A stretch of 64,000 nt of DNA from an uncultured Bacilli bacterium (lineage in GTDB: Bacteria > Bacillota_I > Bacilli_A > RF39 > UBA660): the NCBI GenBank assembly GCA_934168205.1, contig CAKPMX010000004.1:59971-123970 (forward strand), read 5' to 3'. The translations under genes and the position numbers were made by a program. Numbering within the stretch: the first letter of the stretch is position 1; every line of letters begins with the position of its first letter. Under the pieces are notes generated by a model. That model was not told where the DNA came from. It did no database searches and saw only the letters and a program-made list of their open reading frames with translations. Shown piece by piece: positions 26,730 to 35,639 of the stretch.

Positions 26730-27571
26730 ATGAACAAAATAAAAGAATACACTGAAAAAATGTTTGAAGAAATCAAACACATTGATGAATATGGTAATGA
26801 GTATTGGTATGCTAGAGAACTTTCAAAGGTTTTAGAATATAGAGATTGGAGAAATTTTTTAAAGGTTTTAAAGAAAGCGAAAGAAGCATGTGAAAACTCT
26901 GGAATTGATGTAGATGTACAACTTGTTGAGGTCAACAAGTTGTCAAAAAGAAACAATAATGCTGTTGCTATTATACAAGACTTTAAACTTACAAGATACA
27001 TGTGTTATTTAATTGTACAAAATGCCGATCCAAGTAAAGAAGTTATTGCTTTAGGACAAACTTATTTTGCTATTCAAACTAGAAGGCAAGAACTAACTGA
27101 AAAAGAATATTCAATGTTAACTGAAGATGAGAAAAGATTTTACCAAAGAAATTTAACTAAAAAAGGTAATTATTCATTAAACGTTGCTGCCAAAATGCAG
27201 GAGTTAAAAATTTTGATAAATTTCACAATGCAGGATATAAGGGATTATACAATGGAGAAACTGCAAGTGATATCGCTAAAAGAAAAAAACTTAGGTATAG
27301 AGAAGACATATTAGATAATATGGGAAGTGAAGAATTAGCTGCCAATCTTTTTAGAATTACGCAAACTGAGTCAAAACTAAAAAAAGAAAATATCAAATCT
27401 GAAAACGAGGCTAATAAAACACATTACGAAATAGGCAAAAAAGTTCGGAAAGCAATTGCTGACATTGGAGGAACAATGCCGGAAGATTTACCAACACCAG
27501 ATAAAAGTTTAAAAGAACTAGAAAAAGAAAATAAAAAAATGATAGATCAAATATATAAAATAAAGGATTGA
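26730..27571 (+). pseudogene. dinD: DNA-damage-inducible protein D, one frame break
   Basis: Two adjacent frames together give a full DinD. Frame one (26730-27210) has YWYARELSKVLEY, AKEACENSGI, YLIVQNADPSKEVI and GQTYFAIQTRRQEL. The second frame continues with FDKFHNAGYKGLYNG, MGSEELAANLFRITQTE, THYEIGKKVRKAI and GGTMPEDLPTP, all colinear with E. coli DinD, an SOS-induced inhibitor of RecA strand exchange. The break lies in the A5 run at 27206-27210; one extra A restores a single protein of about 280 aa. It may therefore be a recent mutation or a base-calling error. Strong ribosome site AAAGGAG. Confidence 0.88.
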
Positions 27572-27718
27572 AAATACATTGCCAAAATACTTAGAAAAAA
27601 TATATAATAAGTATATAGTATAGGATATAAGAACAGTTAACACAGTATTTCAAATGAAAAGTGTCATATTATTTATAAATACTATAAAAACTAACTAAAG
27701 AAAAGAAGGTAAAATAAA

Positions 27719-28231
27719 ATGAATATTATTGCTAAAAAATGTAACATTGTTGAATTAGATGTAGATATTATTGTAAATGCTGCCAATAAAACATTACTTG
27801 GTGGCGGTGGAGTAGATGGTGCCATTCATCGTAAAGCAGGAAAAGAACTATTAGCTGAATGTAGAACTTTACACGGTTGTGAAACAGGTGAAGCTAAAAT
27901 GACGTCTGGCTATAATTTACCTGCTAAAAAAATAATTCATACCGTTGGCCCAGTTTATAGAGACGGAACAAAAGGCGAAAAAAAACTACTAGAAAATTGT
28001 TATAAAAATAGTCTTTTACTAGCTGAGGATTATCGTCAAGAAAACAATCTTGAAAAAGTAACAATAGCTTTTCCTTGTATTAGTACAGGCGTTTATGGTT
28101 ATCCAAAAGAAGAAGCCGCTGATGTTGCTATTAAAACTGTAAAAGAGTTTAATGATGATAGAATAAATGTCATATTTGTTTGCTTTGAAGATAAAGATTA
28201 TGAAATATACACAAGGAAATTAAATCAATGA
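27719..28231 (+). CDS. macro-domain protein (ADP-ribose/O-acetyl-ADP-ribose hydrolase type)
   Basis: A 170-aa single macro domain. Signatures: [22 protein letters not shown] (binding loop 1, Asn and Gly-rich), [22 protein letters not shown], and [17 protein letters not shown] (loop 2). These match the MacroD/YmdB class that removes ADP-ribose from proteins, nucleic acids or O-acetyl-ADP-ribose. Its TGA stop overlaps the ATG of the ASCH gene by four bases, so both are translated together. The position next to an SOS/RhuM island suggests, but does not prove, a stress or defence role. Confidence 0.88.
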   Translation: MNIIAKKCNIVELDVDIIVNAANKTLLGGGGVDGAIHRKAGKELLAECRTLHGCETGEAKMTSGYNLPAKKIIHTVGPVYRDGTKGEKKLLENCYKNSLLLAEDYRQENNLEKVTIAFPCISTGVYGYPKEEAADVAIKTVKEFNDDRINVIFVCFEDKDYEIYTRKLNQ

Positions 28232-28629
28232 AAGTTTTAACTATAAAAGAACCATTTGCTAGTCTCATTAAAGACAAAAAGAAGTTTATTGAAACAAGAT
28301 CCTGGAAAACAAAATATCGAGGAGAACTTTATATTCACGCTGGATTAAGTACTTATAAAAAAGATGATGGCGAAAAATTATACTTAGAGCTTGTCAAAGA
28401 AACAAAAATAAATCCAGGTAAAATAATCTGTAAATGTAATCTTGAAGACTGTATTTATATGACTGAAAAATTTATAGCCGACTTAAAACAAAATAATCAT
28501 CAAGAATATGTACTTGGAGACTATAAAGTAGGTAGATATGCCTGGGTATTAACTGATATTAAACCGTTAGAAAATCCAATTGAAGCAAAAGGTAAATTAA
28601 ATATATGGAATTATGAAGAAGACAAATAG
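28228..28629 (+). CDS. ASCH-domain protein
   Basis: A 133-aa protein opening with [39 protein letters not shown], the ASCH/PUA-like beta-barrel pattern (P-x-x-x-LI-x-G-x-K-x-x-E-x-R-x-W-x-T-x-x-RG). ASCH domains are predicted or shown to act on RNA or modified nucleosides. Translationally coupled to the macro-domain gene. A second ASCH-like protein is encoded at 42022. Confidence 0.75.
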   Translation: MKVLTIKEPFASLIKDKKKFIETRSWKTKYRGELYIHAGLSTYKKDDGEKLYLELVKETKINPGKIICKCNLEDCIYMTEKFIADLKQNNHQEYVLGDYKVGRYAWVLTDIKPLENPIEAKGKLNIWNYEEDK

Positions 28630-28639
28630 TCTTTTTTTT
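28619..28639 (+). terminator. short rho-independent terminator
   Basis: AAGAC / GTCTT stem with a 5-nt loop followed by T8, overlapping the ASCH stop codon. The stem is short, hence moderate confidence. Confidence 0.55.
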
Positions 28640-28685
28640 CACCTACTAAAGCCTAATTCATATACTAATATGAAAGGACAAATTT

Positions 28686-29186
28686 ATGAAAAATTATAAT
28701 ATGAGAAACTATCCATATGATTATAATAACTATAATTATTATAATCCAATGAATAATTATATGATGCCACCATATTTTAATGATTTTAGAAATGCTACAA
28801 TGGATCTAGGACCTACACCTAGTGCCATAAACATTGAAAAAAGAACTGAAGAAAATACTAATTATCGAACTACTTTATGGACTGGCAACAATTTACAAGT
28901 AACCCTAATGAGTATACCAGTAGGAGAATCTATTGGATTAGAAGTACATCCTACCGTAGATCAATTTTTAAAAATAGAAGAAGGAAAAGGACTAGTAGAA
29001 TTAGGACCTAGTAAAAACGATTTATCATTACACAAAGAAATAAATTCAGATTATGCTGTAATAGTACCAGCTGGAACATATCATAATATAATTAACATTG
29101 GTAATAAACCTTTAAAATTATATTCTATATATTCACCAGCTAATCATCCAAAAGGTACAGTTAATGTTACTAAACCTACTAAATAA
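28686..29186 (+). CDS. cupin-domain protein
   Basis: A 166-aa protein. The first 35 residues are Tyr/Asn/Pro-rich and low in complexity. The rest is a single cupin barrel with GLEVHPTVDQFLKIEEGKG and VPAGTYHNIINIGNKPLKLYSIYSP, giving the metal-binding His/Gln/Glu and second-motif His positions. Small cupins of this type are often called mannose-6-phosphate-isomerase-like; the substrate is unknown. Ribosome site GAAAGGA; terminator downstream. Confidence 0.8.
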   Translation: MKNYNMRNYPYDYNNYNYYNPMNNYMMPPYFNDFRNATMDLGPTPSAINIEKRTEENTNYRTTLWTGNNLQVTLMSIPVGESIGLEVHPTVDQFLKIEEGKGLVELGPSKNDLSLHKEINSDYAVIVPAGTYHNIINIGNKPLKLYSIYSPANHPKGTVNVTKPTK

Positions 29187-29209
29187 TAAAATATAATACA
29201 AAAATATAA

Positions 29210-29234
29210 ACTCAACCAAGCGTTGAGTCTTTTC
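29210..29234 (+). terminator. rho-independent terminator
   Basis: ACTCAAC / GTTGAGT stem with a 5-nt loop and a short T-rich tail. Confidence 0.65.
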
Positions 29235-29301
29235 AACTAGCAATTTATTGCAAAAATATTATAGTAAGAGTTATACTACTATTGTGAAAGGAAGATGTAG
29301 T

Positions 29302-29925
29302 ATGAAAAACAAAAAAATAATTATAATAATATCAGCAATAGTAGTAGCTTTATTAGTAGCTTTAACAGTTTTTCAAAAGTCAAATCCAAGCTCTACTACT
29401 GAAACAGATAGTAAAAAGTTTGCTAAAGAATACGGCTGGGTAGATGAAAAAGGCAAAACAATAGATAATGTTTTTGTTTACCGTACACCAGAAGAAATAA
29501 TCAAAATATTAAAAAATGGAACAGGAATAGTTTATTTAGGGTTTCCAGAATGTCCTTGGTGTGGCCAATACGTAGTATATTTAAACGAGGTAGCTAAAGA
29601 AAATAACGTTGAAAAAATCAATTATTTAAACATTTTAGATGAACGAAAAAATAATACTGACGCTTACAAAGAAATAGTAAGTATTTTGTCTGATTATTTG
29701 CAATATGATGATGATGGTAATAAAAGAATTTATGTACCAGCAGTAATAGCAGTAAAAGATGGAAAAATCATTGGTTTTGATGATGAAACATCATATGACA
29801 CAAAAGGTTATGAAAATCCACAAGATTACTGGGAAAACGAAGACTTAGATGCTCTAAAAGAAAAACTAGCTTGTATGATGAGAGACTGTGAAAAAAGCGT
29901 TTGTACTTCTTCATGCAACAAATAA
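29302..29925 (+). CDS. membrane-anchored thioredoxin-like protein with Cys-rich tail
   Basis: A 207-aa protein. ATG 29302 is chosen for its GAAAGGAAG site and because the N-terminus MKNKKIIIIISAIVVALLV is then a clean signal anchor. The thioredoxin-like domain has FPECPWCGQY (CPWC at about residues 84-87), and a later VPAVIAVKDGKIIG segment gives the cis-Pro strand. It resembles the bacteriocin-transport-accessory group of extracytoplasmic thioredoxin-like proteins. The last 18 residues hold four more cysteines (CMMRDCEKSVCTSSC), which is unusual. Probably acts on disulfides of exported proteins. Confidence 0.75.
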   Translation: MKNKKIIIIISAIVVALLVALTVFQKSNPSSTTETDSKKFAKEYGWVDEKGKTIDNVFVYRTPEEIIKILKNGTGIVYLGFPECPWCGQYVVYLNEVAKENNVEKINYLNILDERKNNTDAYKEIVSILSDYLQYDDDGNKRIYVPAVIAVKDGKIIGFDDETSYDTKGYENPQDYWENEDLDALKEKLACMMRDCEKSVCTSSCNK

Positions 29926-29950
29926 ATAAATAAAATTTATAGTTTAATTA

Positions 29951-29983
29951 ATGCAGGCAAAGTGTTGTCTGCATTTTTCTTTA
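29951..29983 (+). terminator. rho-independent terminator
   Basis: A 10-bp stem (ATGCAGGCAA / TTGTCTGCAT, one G-U) with AGTG loop and T5 ends the thioredoxin-like transcript. Confidence 0.85.
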
Positions 29984-29994
29984 TATGGTATAAT
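29965..29994 (+). promoter_or_regulatory. probable promoter of the DUF2974 gene
   Basis: TTGTCT, 18-nt spacer, TATAAT at 29989-29994. It overlaps the upstream terminator and lies 20 nt before ATG 30014. Confidence 0.4.
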
Positions 29995-30013
29995 CTTATT
30001 ATGGAGGTGCTGT

Positions 30014-31072
30014 ATGCCAAATTTTATTGATTATACAAAATATTATGGAGATAAGTCATTTGAAGAAGTGCCATTTAATGACATAGATGCCTTAATTTTA
30101 GCAGAACTTTCATATTTGAATCTAAGTGATGTAAGTGATGAGTTTCCAAATACTATAGAAAAAATCAGTAAATCTTATTTCTATGTAGTAACAAATGAAA
30201 AAATTAAGAATAAGAAAAACGTTTATAAATATGCACACGACTTATTTGGTCATGTTAAGGATGCTCCGAGATTTAAAAATATTGAAATGATTAATTATTC
30301 CAGAATAGTCGACTCTAAAAAGCAGTTTGGAGCAATAACATTTAAATGTAAAGATTGGATATATATATCATATGAAGGTACTAATGAATACATGTCTGGT
30401 TGGAGAGAAGATTTTGATTTATCTAATACATTTCCAGTGCCTAGTCAAAAACTAGCAGCTGAATATTTAATTTCCGAAGCAAAAAAACATGACAAAATAT
30501 ATGTAGGCGGACATTCTAAAGGTGGAAATTTAGCTGTAGCAGCCGCTTTACAAGCTGATGAAAAAGTAAGAGAAAAAATTATAACAGTATACGATTTTGA
30601 TGGTCCAGGATTCCGTGAAAAAGAGTTTAATAGCGAGTCTTTCCAAAAGTTAATTCCAAAAATAAAAAAATATACTCCAGAAGTGAGCGTTGTCGGAATG
30701 ATTCTATATTCAACTCCAAATTATATAGTTGTAAAAAGTAATTATAAGGGAATTTTTCAACATCATGCGATGTCATGGCAATGCTTTGGTAGCTACTTTA
30801 TTCCTGCCAAACAAAGTAAAAATAGTATCAAATTTAATAACTCTATAAAAGAATTTTTAAAGAATAATACAGAAGAAGAATTAAAAGAATTTGTTAAAGC
30901 CATATTTGAAGTATTACAAAAGTCGGATATAAATTCAACTGAGACAGTAACAATTAAAAAAATTATTAAATGTGTTAATTGTGTCAGGGAACTAAACACG
31001 TATGATCCAAAAACAAAAGATAAATTACTAAAGTTATTTAATATAGTTTTAGCGTTATATACAGGTAAATAA
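30014..31072 (+). CDS. DUF2974/Mbeg1-like alpha/beta-hydrolase (lipase-like)
   Basis: A 352-aa protein; the start has GGAGGTG upstream, which excludes the longer frame from 29951. It begins with an IDYTKYYGDKSFEE block and contains VGGHSKGGNLAV, the nucleophile elbow (G-x-S-x-G, Ser about residue 168) of the DUF2974 family of lipase-like proteins. A later YDFDGPGF segment is also typical. No signal peptide, so an intracellular esterase or lipase on lipids is likely. The next gene, a diacylglycerol glycosyltransferase-like enzyme, also concerns lipids. Confidence 0.8.
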   Translation: MPNFIDYTKYYGDKSFEEVPFNDIDALILAELSYLNLSDVSDEFPNTIEKISKSYFYVVTNEKIKNKKNVYKYAHDLFGHVKDAPRFKNIEMINYSRIVDSKKQFGAITFKCKDWIYISYEGTNEYMSGWREDFDLSNTFPVPSQKLAAEYLISEAKKHDKIYVGGHSKGGNLAVAAALQADEKVREKIITVYDFDGPGFREKEFNSESFQKLIPKIKKYTPEVSVVGMILYSTPNYIVVKSNYKGIFQHHAMSWQCFGSYFIPAKQSKNSIKFNNSIKEFLKNNTEEELKEFVKAIFEVLQKSDINSTETVTIKKIIKCVNCVRELNTYDPKTKDKLLKLFNIVLALYTGK

Positions 31073-31105
31073 AAATAATAAGTAACAGAAATAGGAGCTA
31101 CTAAC

Positions 31106-32293
31106 ATGAATAAAAAAATAACTGTTGGAATATTTAATGATTCATTTTTCCCAATGACTGATGGTGTATGCTTAGTTGTTGATAATTATGCCAGGCATTT
31201 GTTAAAACATGCAAACGTTATTGTATTTGTCCCTAATTATATGGGTAGAGAATATGATGATAGTGTTTTCCCATACAAGGTAGTAAGATGTAATTCTCTA
31301 AAAACATTTTTCTTAGATTATTCATTACCTATCCCCAAATTAGATATTAAATTTAAGAAAGAATTAGAAAAATACAAATTAGATATCGTTCATATTCATT
31401 CACCATTTACTATAGGTGAAGCTGGGCTTAGATATGCTAAAAAACATAATGTTCCATGTATTGCGACTATGCACAGTCAATTTAAACAAGATTTTTTAAA
31501 AGCCGTAAAGTCAGAGCGTTTTGCTACAAAACTAAATAATAGATTAATAAAAATATTTAATAAATGTGATGAATGTTGGGCTGTAAATAGTGAAGTAGCC
31601 AAGATTTTTTATGAAGACTACCATTATAAATGTTTACCAAGAGTTATGAATAATGCAACAGAAATGAAATTAGTAACTGAACCAAAAATAGCTAGAAAAT
31701 ATATAAATGAAAAATATAATATAAAAGATAATGAATTAGTGTTTATTTTTGTAGGTAGAATAAATACTTTAAAAAATATCTTTTTCATAGTGGATTCATT
31801 AAAATCATTAAAAACTAAAAAGCCAAGACTAAAGTTTAAAATGTTATTTGTAGGCTCTGGACAAGATGAAGATAAATTAAAACAAAAAATACATGAATTA
31901 GATATGGAAAATGACATAATTATGACAGGCAAAGTAACTGATAGAGAGCTTTTATCATACTACTATAACCGTGCCGATATTATGTTATTCCCATCAATAT
32001 ATGATTCATCATCAATAGTTCAAATAGAAGCAGCTTCACAAAAAACACCTACAATATTTTTAGAAAACACCGCAACAAGTGCCACAGTAACCAATAATGT
32101 TAATGGTTTCTTATCTAAAAATACAATCGAAGACTATACAAATAAAATAATTGAAGTAATTGAAAATAAAAAACTTTATAAAGAGGTAGCGGAAAATGCT
32201 TACCGAGATTTATATAAAAACTGGGATGATACAGTAGAAGAAGCTTATCATCTTTATCAAGAAATGATTAATAAAAAGAAAAAGGAAAAATAA
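31106..32293 (+). CDS. GT4 glycosyltransferase, probable diacylglycerol glucosyltransferase
   Basis: A 395-aa GT-B enzyme. The N-terminal domain has FNDSFFPMTDGVCLVVDNYARHL and IVHIHSPFTIGEAGL; the C-terminal nucleotide-sugar domain has FVGRINTLKN and the E-x7-E region SSSIVQIEAASQKTP. This pattern is typical of GT4 enzymes that add glucose to diacylglycerol (monoglucosyldiacylglycerol synthases), glycolipids that anchor lipoteichoic acid or balance membrane curvature. The first E of the E-x7-E motif is replaced in the SSS stretch, a variant I note without interpretation. Start supported by AGGAG. Confidence 0.8.
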   Translation: MNKKITVGIFNDSFFPMTDGVCLVVDNYARHLLKHANVIVFVPNYMGREYDDSVFPYKVVRCNSLKTFFLDYSLPIPKLDIKFKKELEKYKLDIVHIHSPFTIGEAGLRYAKKHNVPCIATMHSQFKQDFLKAVKSERFATKLNNRLIKIFNKCDECWAVNSEVAKIFYEDYHYKCLPRVMNNATEMKLVTEPKIARKYINEKYNIKDNELVFIFVGRINTLKNIFFIVDSLKSLKTKKPRLKFKMLFVGSGQDEDKLKQKIHELDMENDIIMTGKVTDRELLSYYYNRADIMLFPSIYDSSSIVQIEAASQKTPTIFLENTATSATVTNNVNGFLSKNTIEDYTNKIIEVIENKKLYKEVAENAYRDLYKNWDDTVEEAYHLYQEMINKKKKEK

Positions 32294-32312
32294 AAAATAG
32301 AGGTGAAAAAAT

Positions 32313-32876
32313 ATGAAAGTTTTAATAGGTACAACAAATCCTGGAAAAATACAGGGAGCAAAAGAAGCATTAGACGTATTTTTCAAAGATGCTGATATAG
32401 AAGGAATAAAGGTACCATCAAATGTATCAGATCAACCCGTAAACGAAGAAACTTTACAAGGTGCTAAAAATAGAGTAAATAATTTAATAGAATACGCAAA
32501 AGAAAATAATGTAGAAGCAGATTACTTTTTAGGAGTAGAATCAGGTATTTGTAATGTATATAATACTTGGATGATTGTAAACTTTGCTGTTATAAAAGAC
32601 AACTCTGGCTATGAAAGTGTAGGAATTGGTCCTGCTTTCCCAGTACCAAGTAGTTATGTTAGAGAAATAATTTCTACAAGCTTAGGTCAAGTACTTGATA
32701 AAGTATATTCATCTAGTGAACTGGGTAAAGGAAAAGGTGGCGTTAACGCTTTAACGCACGACTCAATAAGTAGAATAGATATTACTAAAGAAGCCTTTAT
32801 CATGGCTATGACCCAGTACGCAAACGGAAATGTTTGGAAAGATGATACTAAAAATAACTATAAAATAAAAGAATAA
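32313..32876 (+). CDS. yjjX: DUF84/YjjX-type inosine/xanthosine triphosphatase
   Basis: A 187-aa protein beginning MKVLIGTTNPGKIQGAKEAL, the substrate-binding start of the DUF84 house-cleaning NTPases, with VPSNVSDQPVNEETLQGAKNR, FLGVESGI, and GKGKGGVNALTHDSISR. The family hydrolyses ITP and XTP to keep deaminated purines out of nucleic acids. This may matter here because the RdgB-type enzyme at 5356 is broken. Ribosome site AGAGGTGA; 13 nt before the Ca2+ ATPase gene. Confidence 0.85.
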   Translation: MKVLIGTTNPGKIQGAKEALDVFFKDADIEGIKVPSNVSDQPVNEETLQGAKNRVNNLIEYAKENNVEADYFLGVESGICNVYNTWMIVNFAVIKDNSGYESVGIGPAFPVPSSYVREIISTSLGQVLDKVYSSSELGKGKGGVNALTHDSISRIDITKEAFIMAMTQYANGNVWKDDTKNNYKIKE

Positions 32877-32889
32877 TAAGGAGATTGTT

Positions 32890-35529
32890 ATGCAACTAAA
32901 AAAATGGCACAGTACTGAAAAAGAAGAAGTTTTAGAAATATTAAAAAGTAGTGAATTAGGACTTGATGAAAAAGAAGTCAAGCTAAGACAAGAAAAATAT
33001 GGTAAAAACGAACTACCTAAAGGGAAAACACCATCTTTATTAAAAATATTTATAGAACAATTACTAGATCCAATAGTCGTATTATTAGTTGTTGCGATGA
33101 TATTTTCTATTCTTATAAAAGAAAACATAGATGCAATTGCGATAGCGTTCATCATTTTAGTCGACCTAATACTAGGAACCTTTCAAGAATGGAAAGCTGA
33201 CAAAAATGTTGAAGCTCTAACAAAACTAATTGAAATAAGAACCAAAACGCTTCGTTCAGGAAAAGAAATAGAAGTATATTCATCTAACTTAGTACCAGGA
33301 GATATTGTACTTTTATCATCAGGTGATAAGATAAGTGCCGACTTAAGATTAATAGAAGTAAATAATTTAACTATTGATGAATCTGTTTTAACTGGAGAAA
33401 GCACTAGTGTATCTAAAACATCTTCCACTATAAATAAAGATGTAATCCTAGCCGAAAGAAAAAATATGGCCTATGCTGGTACAAGTGTCCTATCTGGTAG
33501 AGGAGTAGGCATTGTTACCGCAACAGGACTAAATACAGAATTAGGTGAAATAGCTCAAAAAGTAAATACAACAAAAGATACCAAGTCTCCATTAACAATT
33601 AGAATGGAAAAATTCTCAAAACAAATAACATTTTTAGTAGTTGCGATAGCCATTATAATTACAGTAGTTTTATATTCAAAAGGAACATCTGGTAGTGAAA
33701 TATTTTTATCAGTTATAGCTTTATCAGTATCAGCTATGCCAGAAGGCCTACCTTTAGCACTTACCATGGCTCTAACAATAGGTTCAAATCGTATGAGTAA
33801 AAACAATGTTATTGTTAAAAAACTTAATTCTGTAGAAAGTCTAGGTAGTTGTACCGTCATAGCAACAGATAAAACAGGGACTCTTACTGTAAATGAACAA
33901 ACTGCCAAAAAAATAGTTTTGCCAGATAATAGTATCTTTGATATAGAAGGAACAGGATATAACGATAAAGGAAAAATAGTTCCTTTAGAAAATGCTAATA
34001 TAGAAGACGCAAAATATGTTAGTAAACTAGGAGTATTAAATAATGAAGCTAGTCTAAAAAAAGTAAAAGATGACTATGAATACTTTGGTGACTCCATCGA
34101 TATAGCTTTCCTTGCTTTAGGACAAAAATCTCAAATTAATATTGATGACATAGAAATAACTAATCGTATAAATTATGAATCAGAAAATAAGTATTCAGCT
34201 GTTTTCTATAAAGAAAATGGAAATAATTATTGTACCGTTAAAGGTTCTTTAGAAAAAGTATTAGAATTTTGTACAACAATGAAAGTTAATAATAAAAATA
34301 AAAAACTAGATATTGAAAAAATAAAAAAACAACATGAAGATTTAGCAAGTTCCGGTTACCGAGTTATTGCTCTAGCCTCAGGCAAAACTAAGTCTGAAAA
34401 GCCAGAACATTTAACGTTTGAAGGATTAGTTGCTTTTATAGATCCTGTAAGAGAAGAAGTAACTAAGTCTATAAGTGACTGTAAAAAAGCTGGTATAAAA
34501 GTAATAATGATAACTGGAGATCATCCCTTAACTGCTTATTCTATCGCTAAAGACTTAGGATTAGTAGAAAACTATGATGAAGTTACATCTGGAAAAGAAT
34601 TAGATGAATATTTTCAAAAAGGCAAAAAAGAATTTGACAAATTTGTTAAATCAAAAAAAATCTTTACCAGAGTAACACCATTAAATAAATTAGAAATTGT
34701 AGAGTCATACAAAAGACAAGGAGAGTTTGTTGCAGTAACTGGCGATGGAGTAAATGACGCTCCAGCAATAAAATCAGCCAATATAGGTATAGCCATGGGC
34801 TCTGGAACAGACGTTGCTAAAGAGACATCTTCTATGATAATTTTAGATGACAATTTTAATTCAATTGTTCTAGGTATAAAAGAAGGACGAAATGCTTATA
34901 GTAACATTCGTAAAGTTAGTTACATGTTATTATCATGCGGTGTTGCTGAAGTTCTCTTCTTCTTACTAGCTATAATACTAGATATGCCAATGCCTTTAGT
35001 AGCCATTCAATTACTTTGGCTAAATATTGTAACAGACGGTCTTCAAGACTTTGCTTTATCATTTGAAAAATCAGAAGAAAATATTATGAAAGAGTCACCA
35101 AGAAATCCAAAAGAAACATTATTTAATAAAGAACTATTTAGTGAAGTGCTTATCTCCGGACTATCAATTGGTATCATAGTATTTATAGTTTGGACTTATT
35201 TAATAAATAAATTAGATATACCTGTAAATATTGCTAGAGGATACATTGTAACCTTAATGGTATTCATCCAAAATATGCATGTACTAAATTGTCGTAGTGA
35301 AAAGTCTTCCATATTAAAAGTACCAATAAAATCAAATCCTTTAATAATATTTAGTATAGTATCGGCTATATTTTTACAAGTACTTTTCAGTGAAGTACCA
35401 TTCTTAAGCAAATTCTTACAAACAACTAGTATACCAATAACACATATGTTAATATTATTTGCTATTTCAACTACGATAATATTTATAATGGAAATATATA
35501 AATGCTTAAAAAGAAAAAGTATTAAATAA
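32890..35529 (+). CDS. P2-type calcium-transporting ATPase
   Basis: An 879-aa cation pump of normal P2 length. The N-terminal cation-ATPase domain is followed by TGES in the actuator, SAMPEGLPLA (PEGL of helix M4, about residues 284-287, a Ca2+ site), DKTGTLT (Asp327), KGSLE (nucleotide binding), TGDH, GDGVNDAP (about 618) and LLWLNIVTDGLQD (N-x-x-x-D in M6, Ca2+ ligands). The residues fit bacterial Ca2+ ATPases such as LMCA1. Export of Ca2+ from the cytoplasm is expected. Strong AAGGAG site; terminator after the stop. Confidence 0.88.
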   Translation: MQLKKWHSTEKEEVLEILKSSELGLDEKEVKLRQEKYGKNELPKGKTPSLLKIFIEQLLDPIVVLLVVAMIFSILIKENIDAIAIAFIILVDLILGTFQEWKADKNVEALTKLIEIRTKTLRSGKEIEVYSSNLVPGDIVLLSSGDKISADLRLIEVNNLTIDESVLTGESTSVSKTSSTINKDVILAERKNMAYAGTSVLSGRGVGIVTATGLNTELGEIAQKVNTTKDTKSPLTIRMEKFSKQITFLVVAIAIIITVVLYSKGTSGSEIFLSVIALSVSAMPEGLPLALTMALTIGSNRMSKNNVIVKKLNSVESLGSCTVIATDKTGTLTVNEQTAKKIVLPDNSIFDIEGTGYNDKGKIVPLENANIEDAKYVSKLGVLNNEASLKKVKDDYEYFGDSIDIAFLALGQKSQINIDDIEITNRINYESENKYSAVFYKENGNNYCTVKGSLEKVLEFCTTMKVNNKNKKLDIEKIKKQHEDLASSGYRVIALASGKTKSEKPEHLTFEGLVAFIDPVREEVTKSISDCKKAGIKVIMITGDHPLTAYSIAKDLGLVENYDEVTSGKELDEYFQKGKKEFDKFVKSKKIFTRVTPLNKLEIVESYKRQGEFVAVTGDGVNDAPAIKSANIGIAMGSGTDVAKETSSMIILDDNFNSIVLGIKEGRNAYSNIRKVSYMLLSCGVAEVLFFLLAIILDMPMPLVAIQLLWLNIVTDGLQDFALSFEKSEENIMKESPRNPKETLFNKELFSEVLISGLSIGIIVFIVWTYLINKLDIPVNIARGYIVTLMVFIQNMHVLNCRSEKSSILKVPIKSNPLIIFSIVSAIFLQVLFSEVPFLSKFLQTTSIPITHMLILFAISTTIIFIMEIYKCLKRKSIK

Positions 35530-35561
35530 TAGAATGACCTTTAAAATCATTCTATTATTTT
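35525..35561 (+). terminator. rho-independent terminator
   Basis: A 13-bp perfect stem (AATAATAGAATGA / TCATTCTATTATT) with a 9-nt loop and T residues. It overlaps the ATPase stop. Confidence 0.85.
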
Positions 35562-35639
35562 GAAAAAAGTTCTCAATAAAGTAAATAAAATGGTATAATA
35601 AAATAATCTAACTAATACTTATAAACAGGAGGTAATATT

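Larger units (their letters stand above)
26361..26735 (+). repeat. duplicate of the 24380-24745 segment (gene tail, terminator, SOS promoter, leader)
   Basis: This stretch repeats the 3' half of the small membrane protein gene (now frame-broken), its terminator, the LexA-like promoter and the leader up to the ribosome site, with scattered differences. The upstream boundary falls inside the gene and the downstream boundary at the start codon of dinD. The duplication therefore placed or preserved the same SOS promoter before two different genes. Bases 26256-26360 hold only a short unassigned frame. Confidence 0.8.

Noticed and set aside
26588..27001. 137-codon minus-strand frame opposite dinD
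   Set aside because: It mirrors the conserved DinD coding sequence and runs through the duplicated promoter; no ribosome site.
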